Assembly: GCA_012032285.1 (NCBI GenBank)
Contig: JAAURJ010000015.1
Location: 1 to 55,915, forward strand
DNA from: Sphingomonadales bacterium
GTDB lineage: Bacteria; Pseudomonadota; Alphaproteobacteria; Sphingomonadales; Sphingomonadaceae
Length of the DNA stretch: 55,915 bases
Direction: 5' to 3'
Shown: positions 18,541 to 26,929 of the stretch, one piece after another
Layout of the letters: every line of letters starts with the position of its first letter
Position numbering within the stretch: the first letter of the stretch is position 1
Made by a program: the position numbers and the translations under genes
The notes under the pieces: model-generated
Databases searched by the model: none
The model's input: the letters and a program-made list of their open reading frames with translations, nothing else
What the model was told of the DNA's origin: nothing

Positions 18541-19689
18541 ATGAAATTACGTCAATATGCAGCATTGGGTCTGGCCATGATTGCGCCGCTGGGCCTGTCC
18601 GGTTGCCTGATCCTGCCCGGCGAGTTCACCTCCGAAATGACGGTGATGAAATCGGGGGAGTTTAGTTTTTCCTATAAGGGGCAGATACAGTTGCTCGGGC
18701 TTGCCAATATGTTGAATGATTCGTTCAACGAAGAGGCAGAAAGCGGAGAATTTACCCCCTATTGCTGGGGCGCTGCACCCGATAAAAAAGACGAAAAGGC
18801 AAAAGAAGACGAGGCGAAGAAAGAGCAGAAAAAGCTAAGCGCCATAGAAAAGAGCCAGCGCAATGAGGCGGCGCTCGCAAAAATCAAATTGGGTAAAGCA
18901 GGCACAGCGGCGAGCGCGACGGCTCAGGAAGATTATGATCTGGCGCAAGAGAAGCTGCAGGATACACCCGGCGAAGAAAAACCAGCCGCAGTAGAGGACG
19001 AAGAGGCCGAAGATGCCGCCGTGGAAGTGGCGGATGCCGCAGCAGCCAGTGCAGCAGATGCCCTTGGCGAAGATGATTATTCCGAACGCGAATGCACCGC
19101 CGAAGAAATTGCCGAACAAAAAGCCGAATGGGAAGAAGGCCAGGAAGCCCGCAAAAAGCGTCAGGAGGAACAGAAAAAGATTTTCACCATGCTGCTCGGC
19201 GGGATCGACCCCAAGGATCCCAAAACCATCGAACGTTTCACCAAAGAGGTGGAGCGATTGGCCGGATGGAATAAGGTGGAGCATCTGGGCGACGGATTGT
19301 TCATGGTCGATTATTCCACCAAGGGGCAATTGGCCGATGACTATGCCTTTCCGATCATTCCGCGCTATGCACTGGGACAGCCGATGATCCACATCACCCG
19401 CTGGGATAATGGCAGGTTGCGCGTCGAGGCCCCGGCCTTTCACAGCGACCCCGATTTTTCGTTAATGGCAATGATGGGCGGCGGCGCAATGACAGGCATG
19501 ATGCGCGGCAAGGAACCAAAGGTGCAGCCAGCCGATGTGAAGGGCACATTCACCCTGACCACAGACGCCGAAATTTTGGCCAATAATACCGAAGAAGGCC
19601 CCGTCGATGTCGCCGGTCTGAAAAAACTGACCTGGGATGTCACTCCCGATATTTTCGGCCCGCCTATGGCCTTGCTAAAGCTGAAATAA
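18541..19689 (+). CDS. Lipoprotein with a long charged segment, unknown function
   Basis: A 382-residue protein with a lipoprotein signal: lipobox LSGC with Cys22, and Leu at +2. A compact N-terminal part (about 23-75) is followed by a Lys/Glu/Ala-rich, probably disordered or coiled segment (about 78-220). A C-terminal domain then spans about 225-382, ending in FGPPMALLKLK. The linker contains two acidic Ala-rich blocks. I do not recognise the family. The stop TAA overlaps the alkA-like ATG (TAATG), so the two are translationally coupled, although their roles look unrelated. The membrane side cannot be fixed from Leu23 alone; outer membrane is likely because there is no Asp at +2. Confidence 0.82.
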   Translation: MKLRQYAALGLAMIAPLGLSGCLILPGEFTSEMTVMKSGEFSFSYKGQIQLLGLANMLNDSFNEEAESGEFTPYCWGAAPDKKDEKAKEDEAKKEQKKLSAIEKSQRNEAALAKIKLGKAGTAASATAQEDYDLAQEKLQDTPGEEKPAAVEDEEAEDAAVEVADAAAASAADALGEDDYSERECTAEEIAEQKAEWEEGQEARKKRQEEQKKIFTMLLGGIDPKDPKTIERFTKEVERLAGWNKVEHLGDGLFMVDYSTKGQLADDYAFPIIPRYALGQPMIHITRWDNGRLRVEAPAFHSDPDFSLMAMMGGGAMTGMMRGKEPKVQPADVKGTFTLTTDAEILANNTEEGPVDVAGLKKLTWDVTPDIFGPPMALLKLK

Positions 19690-20311
19690 TGGGATTATCG
19701 GCAACACAGATAGTAGAATCGCTGGCGCAGCTTGCATCCTTGGAGCCGCGCTTTGCCGATGCGATTAAATTTGCAGGTTATCCCGAACCGCGAATCCGCC
19801 CGCGCGGATATGAAACTTTGTTGCGCACGATCGTTGGACAACAGGTCAGCGTTGCCGCGGCGCCTCTGTTTGGAACAAGCTGGAAGCGCTGCTGGGCAAG
19901 GGGTGCCCGGCACACGCGCTAATCGCACAGGACTTTGATGCGCTGCGTGCCTGCGGCCTGAGCCGTCAAAAACAGGGTTATGCCCGCTCGCTGGCCGAGT
20001 TAATTCTGTCGGGCGGTTTGCCGCTCGATGCGCTGCCCGGCAATGATGAGGAAGCAATTGCCTATTTAACGCGGGTGAAAGGCATTGGCCGCTGGTCGGC
20101 GGAAATTTACCTGCTTTTTGCCGAGGGGCGCGGCGATATATGGCCCGCAGGCGACCTTGCGGTGCAAGAAGGCACCGCCCGCCTGCTTGCCCTGCCCGAA
20201 CGGCCATCGGAAAAACGGACGCGGGAAATTGCCGAAAACTGGCGCCCGCACCGGGGCGCGGCGGCGATCTTTGCCTGGCATATTTATGCAAAAGATTTCA
20301 AAGCGATATAA
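19689..20311 (+). CDS. DNA-3-methyladenine glycosylase (AlkA/HhH-GPD), frameshifted
   Basis: HhH-GPD DNA glycosylase removing alkylated bases. The N-terminal RIRPRGYETLLRTIVGQQVSV is the family start. After a break near 19859-19864, the second frame continues SVWNKLEALLGKGCPAH and later shows the helix-hairpin-helix VKGIGRWSAEIYLLF and the catalytic Asp in WPAGDLAVQ. Adding one base in the GCGGCGCC stretch joins both parts into about 208 codons, the usual size. Coupled to the lipoprotein gene by TAATG. The break is probably a consensus error. Confidence 0.87.
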
Positions 20312-20320
20312 CGCCATTCT

Positions 20321-20345
20321 CCCCGGCTAAAGTGACAAGCCGGGG
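20321..20345. terminator. GC-rich hairpin between convergent genes
   Basis: CCCCGGCT (20321-20328) pairs with AGCCGGGG (20338-20345) around a 9-nt loop. It follows the alkA stop (20311) and covers the last codon of the minus-strand gene ending at 20327. There is no T run on either side, so its strength as an intrinsic terminator is doubtful. Confidence 0.4.
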
Positions 20346-20836
20346 TTCAAAGAAACCACTTCGTTCAGGAAAGATTTCGGCTTTTTCAAATATTTGGTCT
20401 GGCGGTTCTGTTTCAAACCTACAGCCGCCACCACATCCATGATGAAATGGACGCAATTGCGCTTGCCCAGATTATAGCTTTTGCCTGGCAAAGCCTGCCA
20501 CCTGCTGACCATCGCCATCACCTGCGTGTATTGGCTATCGGATAACCGCACGGTGAAATGCGCATTGCTCTTTGCAATATAATCGGGCTTGGGTGATTGC
20601 ACCGCGCCTTTTACACTGCCCATCAAAATTGCGGGCGATACGCTGGTCGCAGTGAAGCCATAGCCCGCATCCACCGCTTTGCCATTACCATCAAGTTTTC
20701 CCTTCACCGTGAAAAAGGCATGGGGAAATTTGCTGCCAAAATCATGGCTGTAAAATGTCATTGCGACATCGGCCTTGGCGGGCGGTGCAAGAAGAAAAGC
20801 GGCAGCGCACAGCAAAAGGGCGAAAATCCGGTGCAT
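20327..20836 (-). CDS. Secreted hypothetical protein, possible permuted papain-like (NlpC/P60-LRAT) fold
   Basis: About 169 residues with a signal peptide MHRIFALLLCAAAFLLAPPAKA (start chosen at 20836, preceded by an AAGGAGATAATA box; the frame is open further upstream). The mature part has a His in FPHAFFTVKG and a later RNCVHFIMDVVAAVGL. An early His and a later Asn-Cys-x-x-Phe is the order expected in circularly permuted papain-like enzymes. Catalysis is an inference from these two motifs only. Periplasmic or surface location. It is divergent from the SDR gene and convergent with the AlkA-like gene. Confidence 0.75.
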   Translation of the reverse strand: MHRIFALLLCAAAFLLAPPAKADVAMTFYSHDFGSKFPHAFFTVKGKLDGNGKAVDAGYGFTATSVSPAILMGSVKGAVQSPKPDYIAKSNAHFTVRLSDSQYTQVMAMVSRWQALPGKSYNLGKRNCVHFIMDVVAAVGLKQNRQTKYLKKPKSFLNEVVSLNPGLSL

Positions 20837-20944
20837 TATTATCTCCTTATTCGCGCCCTGCCTATCGCGCATAAGCAGCAACATCAAGAAGCGCTTGACC
20901 CGCCGTTCATTTTGCTATCGCTTGGCAGCAAGAGGAGAAAGTTT

Positions 20945-21763
20945 ATGACAGAAATATGCAAAAGCATATTCATTACTGGCGGTGCATCGGGGCTGGGACG
21001 CGAAGTTGCGCGTTATTTTGCAGAACGCGGATGGTTTGTCGGGCTTGCCGATATTGATGATCGCGGCATGGCGGAAACCGCCGCAATGCTGCCTGCGGGG
21101 CAGAGCAGCGTCCACCATCTGAACGTTACCGACCGCGCCCAATGGAAAGCGGCGGTCGCCGAATTTGCCGCCGCCGCCGGGCGCATGGATGTGTTCTTCA
21201 ACAATGCGGGCATCGGTAAAGGCGGCCCGATTGAAACAATGGAGGATGCCGATATCGACGCAATGATAGCAATCAACCTGACCGGAGTGATCAACGGCAC
21301 ACGCGCCTGTTTTGACCTGTTAAAGGCGACACCGGGCAGCTGCGTCCTGTATACCGCATCGGCGGCGGGCATATATGGTATTGCCGATTTAAGCGTCTAC
21401 AGCGCCACCAAATTCGCCGTGCGCGGGCTTGCCGAATCGCATGATATTGAATTCAGGCGGCACGGGATCAAATCCCGCTGCCTGATGCCCGGCTTTATCG
21501 ACACCAATATCATCTCCGGCGTGGCAGAGGGCAGTAATAGGTCAGGCAAAGAAATGCTCGAATCATCGGGGGTGATAGTCAGCCCGGTTTCGATTATCGG
21601 TCCTGCGGCATGGGCGGCGGTTCATGGCAATAAAGTCCACACGCCCGTCAATAAAATGGCCAAACAAATGGCGTTTGCCGCCCGCTGGATGCCGGGGAAA
21701 TTGCGCAAACAGAAAGTCAGCCTGACAGGCGATCTGACAAATATTCTGGCGGGCCGGGATTAA
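20945..21763 (+). CDS. Short-chain dehydrogenase/reductase
   Basis: A 272-residue classical SDR. It shows the dinucleotide loop [12 protein letters not shown] (about 10-21), LADID after beta-2 (suggesting NAD preference), the NNAGIG strand, the catalytic Ser in YTASAAG and YSATK. The start ATG 20945 follows GAGGAGAAAG; the longer open frame from 20597 overlaps another gene and is not used. The tail ([12 protein letters not shown]) is basic. Substrate unknown. Its stop overlaps that of phhB on the other strand. Confidence 0.88.
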   Translation: MTEICKSIFITGGASGLGREVARYFAERGWFVGLADIDDRGMAETAAMLPAGQSSVHHLNVTDRAQWKAAVAEFAAAAGRMDVFFNNAGIGKGGPIETMEDADIDAMIAINLTGVINGTRACFDLLKATPGSCVLYTASAAGIYGIADLSVYSATKFAVRGLAESHDIEFRRHGIKSRCLMPGFIDTNIISGVAEGSNRSGKEMLESSGVIVSPVSIIGPAAWAAVHGNKVHTPVNKMAKQMAFAARWMPGKLRKQKVSLTGDLTNILAGRD

Positions 21764-22056
21764 GCCCGGATATAGCCGTCAATCTGCTGTGCCATGTCGA
21801 TGTCGCGCTGTGATACGCCGCCTGCATCATGGGTGGTAAGTTTTATGTCCACCCGGTTATAGACATTGAACCATTCGGGATGGTGATCGGCTTTTTCCGC
21901 ATAAATTGCCACCCGCGCCATGAATCCGAACGCCTCGGCAAAATCGGCAAACTCTATTGTCCGAAAAAGCGCATCGACGTCTGCGTCATATCGCCATAAC
22001 GACAGGGCCGCCAAAGCCGCCTCCCGCTCCTTATCCGATAATTTTGCAATAGCCAT
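21760..22056 (-). CDS. phhB: 4a-hydroxytetrahydrobiopterin dehydratase (pterin-4a-carbinolamine dehydratase)
   Basis: About 98 residues. The PCD signature is complete: [24 protein letters not shown], given by its key residues D-H-H-P, then T-H-D. The protein recycles the pterin cofactor of phenylalanine hydroxylase, or serves other pterin roles. Start ATG 22056 is preceded by AAAAGGAACAG; the longer frame to 22140 would overlap the ccmA start region. Divergent from ccmA with an 82-bp gap. The phenylalanine hydroxylase gene is not in the window. Confidence 0.93.
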   Translation of the reverse strand: MAIAKLSDKEREAALAALSLWRYDADVDALFRTIEFADFAEAFGFMARVAIYAEKADHHPEWFNVYNRVDIKLTTHDAGGVSQRDIDMAQQIDGYIRA

Positions 22057-22138
22057 AATCTGTTCCTTTTCGGCAATATGGGGCGCGGATATCGTTAAGC
22101 CTCTGGACCGCAAAGCCGCTTTATGCCTATGTCGCGCC

Positions 22139-22750
22139 ATGGGGTCTGGTCAAGCATCTTTGCCGTCGGTGAAATTGGATAATGTTGCGGTTATACGCGG
22201 CAACCGGATCATATTGCAGGGATTTTCGCTAACCGCTGGTGCCGGCGATATTATCTGGATACGCGGTGCCAATGGCAGCGGCAAATCGACCCTGCTGCGC
22301 ACTATTGCGGGGTTACTGCCCCATGCCTCTGGCCATATGCAGATGAAGGGCAATATCGCGCTTTCGGACGAAAATCTCGGCCTTGATAGCAATTTGCCAC
22401 TGGAAAAAGCACTGGCTTTTTGGGCCAATATGGACGGGGCGAACGCAGATAGCCGCTATAACGCCTTGACCGCGATGGATCTGACCGCGCTAAGCGATGT
22501 GCCGGTACGCTTCTTGTCGTCGGGACAGCGCCGCCGTGCGAGCCTTGCCCGTGTGATTGCCAGCGGCGCGGGGCTATGGCTGCTCGATGAACCCTATAAC
22601 GGCCTCGACAGTGCCAATTGCGCCCGGTTGGATAATGCCCTGCTGCGTCATGCGGCATCGGGCGGCATTGCGCTGGTCGCGGCGCATCAATCGCCCAGTA
22701 TCAATGTCGCCGACAGCATCCTTTTGGACCAAAGCCGGAAAGCGGCATGA
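22139..22750 (+). CDS. ccmA: Heme exporter ATP-binding protein CcmA
   Basis: About 203 residues, an ABC ATPase of the cytochrome c maturation system. It has Walker [12 protein letters not shown], signature [14 protein letters not shown], Walker [13 protein letters not shown] and the H-loop His in AAHQS. CcmAB drive release of heme-loaded CcmE from the CcmCDE complex. I choose ATG 22139 ([15 protein letters not shown]) because the longer frame runs back over phhB. The stop overlaps the ccmB ATG as ATGA, as is common for this pair. Confidence 0.93.
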   Translation: MGSGQASLPSVKLDNVAVIRGNRIILQGFSLTAGAGDIIWIRGANGSGKSTLLRTIAGLLPHASGHMQMKGNIALSDENLGLDSNLPLEKALAFWANMDGANADSRYNALTAMDLTALSDVPVRFLSSGQRRRASLARVIASGAGLWLLDEPYNGLDSANCARLDNALLRHAASGGIALVAAHQSPSINVADSILLDQSRKAA

Positions 22751-23395
22751 GCGGATTTTTTCGCCCTTGTCCTGCGCGAAATGCGGCTTGCATGGACCGG
22801 CGGCGGGCTGTGGCTGCCGATCATATTCTATCTGGCGGTGGCAACATTATTCCCCTTTGTCACCGGGCCAGACAAGCTGCTGCTCGCCAAAACCGGCGGC
22901 GGGATATTATGGGTCGCCGCACTACTTGCCAGCCTTTTGCCCATTGAACGGTTGATCCTGCCGGACCGGGAGGCTGGGATAATGGACCAACTGTCCTTAC
23001 GCGGATGGTCCGATGAAATGATCGCCAGCGCGAAGATTGCAGGGCAGGTTATGGCTTTTGGCCTGCCGCTGTTGCTTGCAACCTTTATCGCATCGGCGCT
23101 GATCGGATTGCCGGAGAATAAATTGCCGATATTGCTGCTCGCATTGGCCTTTGCCCTGCCCGCTTTGTCGGGCCTTGGCGTGACTATAGCCGCGTTGACC
23201 GCCGGGCTTCAGGGGGCGAGTGCGCTGGGCGGGTTGCTGTTGGTTCCGATGGCGGTGCCGCTGCTTATCTTTGGCGCAGGAACGCTGGGCGAAACGCCGG
23301 GTAATGCGTTGCAGCTTTTGGCGGCAACATCGCTGGCGATGACCGCTGTTTCCCCTTTTGCCGCCGGGGCCGCACTGCGGGCCTCTCGGGGATAG
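22747..23395 (+). CDS. ccmB: Heme exporter membrane protein CcmB, 5' frameshift
   Basis: Inner-membrane partner of CcmA, about 215 residues with six predicted transmembrane helices (for example LWLPIIFYLAVATLFPF and LPLLLATFIASALIG). The continuous frame starts only at 22781 (MRLAWTGGG). The ATG overlapping the ccmA stop (22747) lies in another frame. Removing one T from the T6 run at 22756-22761 joins them as MSGFFALVLREMRLAW, a normal CcmB start. This break is an extra base rather than a missing one. Conserved CcmB landmark: LPIERLILPDREAGIMDQL. Confidence 0.9.
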
Positions 23396-23450
23396 CAGAT
23401 AGCCGGAAAAGCCCCTTGCACTTTTACGCTCCACCCACCACATGAAGGCC

Positions 23451-24032
23451 ATGTTGATAGAAACCGAAAACACCCCGAACCCTGCCACGGTCAAATTCCT
23501 GCCCGGTCGCAGCATAATGGACAGCGGAACCCGCGATTTTGCCGATTATGAGGAAGCCGAAGCCTCCCCGCTGGCTAAGGCGCTATTCGATCTGGGCGAT
23601 GTGACGGGCGTATTTTTCGGACGCGATTTCATCTCTGTGACCGCCGCACCGGGGGTCGAATGGTCCTATCTGAAGCCTGATATATTGGGCATATTGCTCG
23701 ACCATTTTACCGCCAATATGCCCTTGTTCACACCCGGCAGCGCAGGCGGCATAGCGGTCCCCGCAGATGGCGAAGATGACATGGCGCTCGACGACCCCGC
23801 CGACGCCGAAATTGTCGATCAGATAAAAGAATTGATCGAAACCCGCGTCCGCCCTGCCGTGGCCAATGATGGCGGTGATATTGTCTATCGCGGATTTCAA
23901 CGCGGCGTTGTCTACTTGCAATTACAGGGCGCCTGTTCGGGCTGCCCCTCTTCTTCGGCGACATTGAAACAGGGAATCGAAAGCTTGCTCAAACATTATG
24001 TCCCCGAAGTCACCGAAGTGCGTCAGGCCTGA
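23451..24032 (+). CDS. NifU-domain Fe-S scaffold/carrier protein (Nfu type)
   Basis: About 193 residues. The N-terminal Nfu-N domain begins MLIETENTPNPATVKFLPG. The C-terminal NifU-like domain holds CSGCPSS (about residues 160-166), whose two Cys bind a shared Fe-S cluster. It delivers clusters to client enzymes in the cytoplasm. An earlier ATG at 23442 is in frame, but the family usually starts at the second ATG (23451). Stand-alone gene between ccmB and the nitroreductase. Confidence 0.92.
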   Translation: MLIETENTPNPATVKFLPGRSIMDSGTRDFADYEEAEASPLAKALFDLGDVTGVFFGRDFISVTAAPGVEWSYLKPDILGILLDHFTANMPLFTPGSAGGIAVPADGEDDMALDDPADAEIVDQIKELIETRVRPAVANDGGDIVYRGFQRGVVYLQLQGACSGCPSSSATLKQGIESLLKHYVPEVTEVRQA

Positions 24033-24092
24033 GGGCGGGCGCGCACGCATTTTCCGTAAATCCCGTCTCCATCTCAAAAGGCCATCTGCACC

Positions 24093-24689
24093 ATGCCCAT
24101 GAACAAACCGCTTGATGACAACGCGCTGGATCAGCTTTTCCGTGAGGCGCGGACCTATAACGGCTATTTGGATACACCTGTTAGCAAGCAGCAGTTAGAG
24201 GCGATTTGGGATTTGATGAAAATGGGGCCGACATCTGCCAATTGCCTGCCCGCGCGGATTATTTGGTGCGTGAGCGATGATGCCAAAGAGAAAATTGCGT
24301 CCATGGCAATGGAAAGCAATGCGGAAAAAATCCGCAAAGCGCCGGTGACCGCGATTATCGGTATGGACTATGACTTTCATGACCATCTGCCCGAATTATT
24401 CCCGCACACCGATGCCAAAAGCTGGTTCACCGGCAATGATTCGCTTATCGAATCCACCGCCTTTCGCAACAGCAGTTTGCAAGGCGCCTATTTCATCATG
24501 GCCGCGCGCGCATTGGGACTGGATACCGGGCCTATGTCCGGATTTGATGCCGATGCTGTGAACAAGGCCTTTTTTGCCGAAACCAAAGTAAAAACCAATT
24601 TTATCTCGACGCTCGGCTATGGCGATCCAGCGAGTATTTTTGACCGCAGCCCCCGCCCGGAATTTGAACGCTTTAACCGCGTGCAATGA
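24093..24689 (+). CDS. Malonic semialdehyde reductase RutE-like nitroreductase
   Basis: A 198-residue FMN flavoprotein of the nitroreductase family. LFREARTYNGYLDTPVS, MKMGPTSANCLPARIIW and GLDTGPMSGFDADAVNKAFF are diagnostic of the RutE/HadB-like subgroup. RutE reduces malonic semialdehyde to 3-hydroxypropionate in pyrimidine breakdown. No other rut genes are nearby, so the physiological substrate here is open. Two starts 6 bp apart (24093 and 24099) are possible. Confidence 0.88.
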   Translation: MPMNKPLDDNALDQLFREARTYNGYLDTPVSKQQLEAIWDLMKMGPTSANCLPARIIWCVSDDAKEKIASMAMESNAEKIRKAPVTAIIGMDYDFHDHLPELFPHTDAKSWFTGNDSLIESTAFRNSSLQGAYFIMAARALGLDTGPMSGFDADAVNKAFFAETKVKTNFISTLGYGDPASIFDRSPRPEFERFNRVQ

Positions 24690-24706
24690 TCGGCTAAGCG
24701 GCCCTG

Positions 24707-25342
24707 ATGTCACTGCCGCTTACCACCTTGGTCATCGACACCGCCACCAAAGCCTGTTCGGTCGCTTTGTATCATGGCCATGACTATGTGGCGGGCCGCT
24801 ATGAGGTTATTGGCCGCGGTCATGCCGAAAAACTCATCCCCTACATACAGGAATTGCCAGGGAACGGGCGGGCGAACCGTATCGCTGTTAATATCGGGCC
24901 GGGAAGCTTTACCGGAATCCGCGTCGGCATATCGGCGGCAAAGGCGCTGGCGCTCGCGTGGCAAGCCGAATGTTTCGGCTATGGCTGTCTGTCTCTGGTC
25001 GCGGCAATGGCAAAGAGCGATGGCCCGGTTGATGCCGTGATGGCGGGCGGGCATGGCGAATATTTCTTCCAAAGCTTTGGCGCAGATGGGGCCGCGCAGC
25101 ATGAACCGGCATCGATGAAGCCCGATGCCGCATTGGCGCTATCGCGTGCCCCGGTTATAGCCGGTGACGTCGCCCGGCAATTTGCCGAAACACGCGGTAG
25201 CGGCGAAGCGCAGGAACATTTGCCCAATGCGGCACAATGGCATTTAATCAGCGCAGCTAAGCCCTTGGCCGTTCGCCCCTTTTACGGACGCGCCCCCGAT
25301 GCCAAACCGGCAAAAGATTTGGTGCAAAGCTCCACCTTATGA
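24707..25342 (+). CDS. tsaB: tRNA threonylcarbamoyladenosine biosynthesis protein TsaB
   Basis: A 211-residue ASKHA-fold partner of TsaD in making t6A37 on ANN-decoding tRNAs. N-terminal VIDTATKACSVAL is the phosphate-1-like loop, followed by GRGHAEKLIPYI, NIGPGSFTGIRVGISAAKALA and the C-terminal PFYGRAPDAKP. All are TsaB hallmarks; TsaD-type metal-binding histidines are absent, as expected. Its stop overlaps the rimI ATG (ATGA), the usual tsaB-rimI coupling. Confidence 0.94.
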   Translation: MSLPLTTLVIDTATKACSVALYHGHDYVAGRYEVIGRGHAEKLIPYIQELPGNGRANRIAVNIGPGSFTGIRVGISAAKALALAWQAECFGYGCLSLVAAMAKSDGPVDAVMAGGHGEYFFQSFGADGAAQHEPASMKPDAALALSRAPVIAGDVARQFAETRGSGEAQEHLPNAAQWHLISAAKPLAVRPFYGRAPDAKPAKDLVQSSTL

Positions 25343-25797
25343 CCCGGATTGAATATGGCGACGGGCACGATGTGGCGGAGATCATGCCGGTAATGACCCG
25401 CGCCTTTGATCCCGCTTATGGTGAAGCATGGACCGCATCGCAAACCCTGTCCGCGCTTAGCTTGCCCAATAGCCAATTGTTGATCGCAAGGGATGCCGAC
25501 CAAATCTGCGGTTTCGCCATCAGCCGCTGGGTTTTGGATGAAGAAGAATTGTTGATGATCGCCGTCGACCCCAATCATCAAGGTAAAGGGATAGCAACCA
25601 GCTTACTTGAAGAAATTATTGCGAATCTGCTTATCAATAACAGAAAGACCCTATTTTTAGAGGTTCGTGATGGGAATACTGCTTATAATTTCTATCGAAA
25701 TAAAGGGTTTAATCAAATTGGCCGCAGAAAAGGATATTATAGTGGTAATAATATGTCTTATGATGCCATAACCATGGCTCTGTTTTTTGAAACATGA
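25339..25797 (+). CDS. rimI: Ribosomal protein alanine acetyltransferase RimI-like GNAT
   Basis: A 152-residue GNAT. Motif A is LLMIAVDPNHQGKGIATSLLEE (acetyl-CoA loop Q-G-K-G-I-A, about residues 84-89), followed by LEVRDGNTAYNFYRNKGF. RimI acetylates the N-terminal Ala of ribosomal protein S18; position after tsaB supports this call. The second half of the gene (from about 25620) is clearly more AT-rich than the first half and its neighbours, with NNRKT, FYRNKG and YYSGNNMSY-type codons. A recombined 3' half is one explanation. Confidence 0.88.
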   Translation: MTRIEYGDGHDVAEIMPVMTRAFDPAYGEAWTASQTLSALSLPNSQLLIARDADQICGFAISRWVLDEEELLMIAVDPNHQGKGIATSLLEEIIANLLINNRKTLFLEVRDGNTAYNFYRNKGFNQIGRRKGYYSGNNMSYDAITMALFFET

Positions 25798-25829
25798 AAT
25801 AAATCTAATAAACGGACTTATTTGCGTTT

Positions 25830-25871
25830 ATTGGTATAGCAATTGACGCCTGCTAACAATATTGTTAATGC
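25830..25871 (+). promoter_or_regulatory. mucR promoter with two palindromic sites
   Basis: TTGACG at 25843-25848 and TAATGC at 25866-25871, 17 bp apart, make a plausible sigma-70 promoter 64 bp before mucR. A perfect 14-bp palindrome, TAACAATATTGTTA (25854-25867), fills the spacer and reaches the -10, a classic repressor position. Just upstream, ATTGGTATAGCAAT (25830-25843) differs from a perfect UxuR-type palindrome by one symmetric pair. MucR proteins bind AT-rich sites and often repress their own genes. Confidence 0.5.
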
Positions 25872-25934
25872 AGAATTCCCAATCTGGAGTGCAAACAAAT
25901 CCGGTGGTCGCCGGATTTTAGGGGAATTAAAAAA

Positions 25935-26366
25935 ATGAATGAAACAATGAATGAAACATCCGAATTGCTGGTCACCCTGACCGCGGATATTGTCGCTGCC
26001 CATGTCAGCAACAACAGCGTGGCGGTTTCCGATATCGCTTTGCTTATCGGCAATGTCCATAATGCCCTATCCGGGCTAGCCGGTGCGACGGTTGAGGCTG
26101 CGCCGCTGGAACCGGCAGTGCCGATCCGCAATTCGGTTAAAAAAGATCATATAATCTGCTTGGAAGATGGCAAAAAGCTGAAAATGCTGAAACGCCATTT
26201 GATGACCCATTATGGTATGACACCAGAGGAATATCGTGCAAAATGGGGCCTTGCCGCCGATTATCCGATGGTCGCGCCCGATTATGCCGAGGTGCGCCGA
26301 ACATTGGCCAAGAAAATCGGTTTGGGCCGGGCTCCTGGCTCTGGCCGCAAGAAAAAGGCCAAATAA
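25935..26366 (+). CDS. mucR: MucR/Ros-family zinc-finger transcriptional regulator
   Basis: A 143-residue H-NS-like global silencer and regulator found in alphaproteobacteria. N-terminal helices mediate oligomerisation (about 5-50). The prokaryotic C2H2-like zinc finger follows: ICLEDGKKLKMLKRHLMTHYGM (about 77-98), with Cys, His and His ligands visible. The MTPEEYRAKWGL and YPMVAPDYAEVRR segments complete the domain. The C-terminal tail is Lys/Arg-rich (GSGRKKKAK). The family controls exopolysaccharide, motility and cell-cycle genes. Start ATG 25935 lies after GGGGAATT; ATG 25947 is an alternative. Confidence 0.94.
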   Translation: MNETMNETSELLVTLTADIVAAHVSNNSVAVSDIALLIGNVHNALSGLAGATVEAAPLEPAVPIRNSVKKDHIICLEDGKKLKMLKRHLMTHYGMTPEEYRAKWGLAADYPMVAPDYAEVRRTLAKKIGLGRAPGSGRKKKAK

Positions 26367-26395
26367 ACTGGCTATTTTTTGCGTTAATCGAAATT

Positions 26396-26422
26396 GGGCT
26401 GTCCGGTTCGGGCGGCCCTTTT
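26396..26422 (+). terminator. Probable terminator after mucR
   Basis: GGGCTGTCC (26396-26404) pairs with GGGCGGCCC (26410-26418) over 9 bp including two G-U pairs, followed by TTTT. It sits 30 bp after the mucR stop. Confidence 0.6.
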
Positions 26423-26506
26423 GCGTTTTACCATCCGCCTTTTGATTGACGAATCGCCCCTGCGCTTTACACTGTGCATTACAAAATATGATATTTAAGC
26501 AGGCGC

Positions 26507-26929
26507 ATGGAAACACGAATTGATATAGAGGCGCTATGCGCAGAACGCGGGCTTCGGATTACCGAACAAAGGCGGGTTATTGCCCGCGTTATTTCCGATG
26601 CAACCGACCATCCCGATGTGGAGGAAATGTATAAACGTGCCTCTGCTGTGGACCCGAAAATCTCAATTGCCACCGTTTACCGAACCGTCCGCCTTTTTGA
26701 AGAGGCGGGGATATTGGACCGGCATGATTTCGGGGATGGCCGCGCCCGTTATGAGGCCGCACCTGAGGCCCATCACGACCATTTGATTGATGTGGAAACC
26801 GGCAAGGTGCTGGAATTTGTCGATCCCGAATTGGAAGCATTGCAAAAGGTTATAGCCGAAAAACTCGGTTACCGCCTTGTTGATCACCGAATGGAGCTTT
26901 ATGGCGTTGCTATCGACCGCAAGGATTGA
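26507..26929 (+). CDS. fur: Fur-family metal-dependent regulator
   Basis: A 140-residue Fur family protein. Winged-helix domain about 1-80: RITEQRRVIARVI, then HPDVEEMYKRA and ISIATVYRTVRLFEEAG as recognition helix region. Hinge His/Asp ligands are in HHDHLIDVETG (about 88-98). It lacks the C-terminal CxxC motifs of zinc-structural-site Fur proteins, as is common in alphaproteobacterial Fur/Mur. Iron or manganese sensing cannot be separated by sequence alone. The plsC start lies inside its 3' end. Confidence 0.88.
   Translation: METRIDIEALCAERGLRITEQRRVIARVISDATDHPDVEEMYKRASAVDPKISIATVYRTVRLFEEAGILDRHDFGDGRARYEAAPEAHHDHLIDVETGKVLEFVDPELEALQKVIAEKLGYRLVDHRMELYGVAIDRKD

Noticed and set aside
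22781-23395. ccmB starting at the internal ATG 22781
   Set aside because: The ATG overlapping the ccmA stop gives the normal N terminus once one T of the T6 run is removed.
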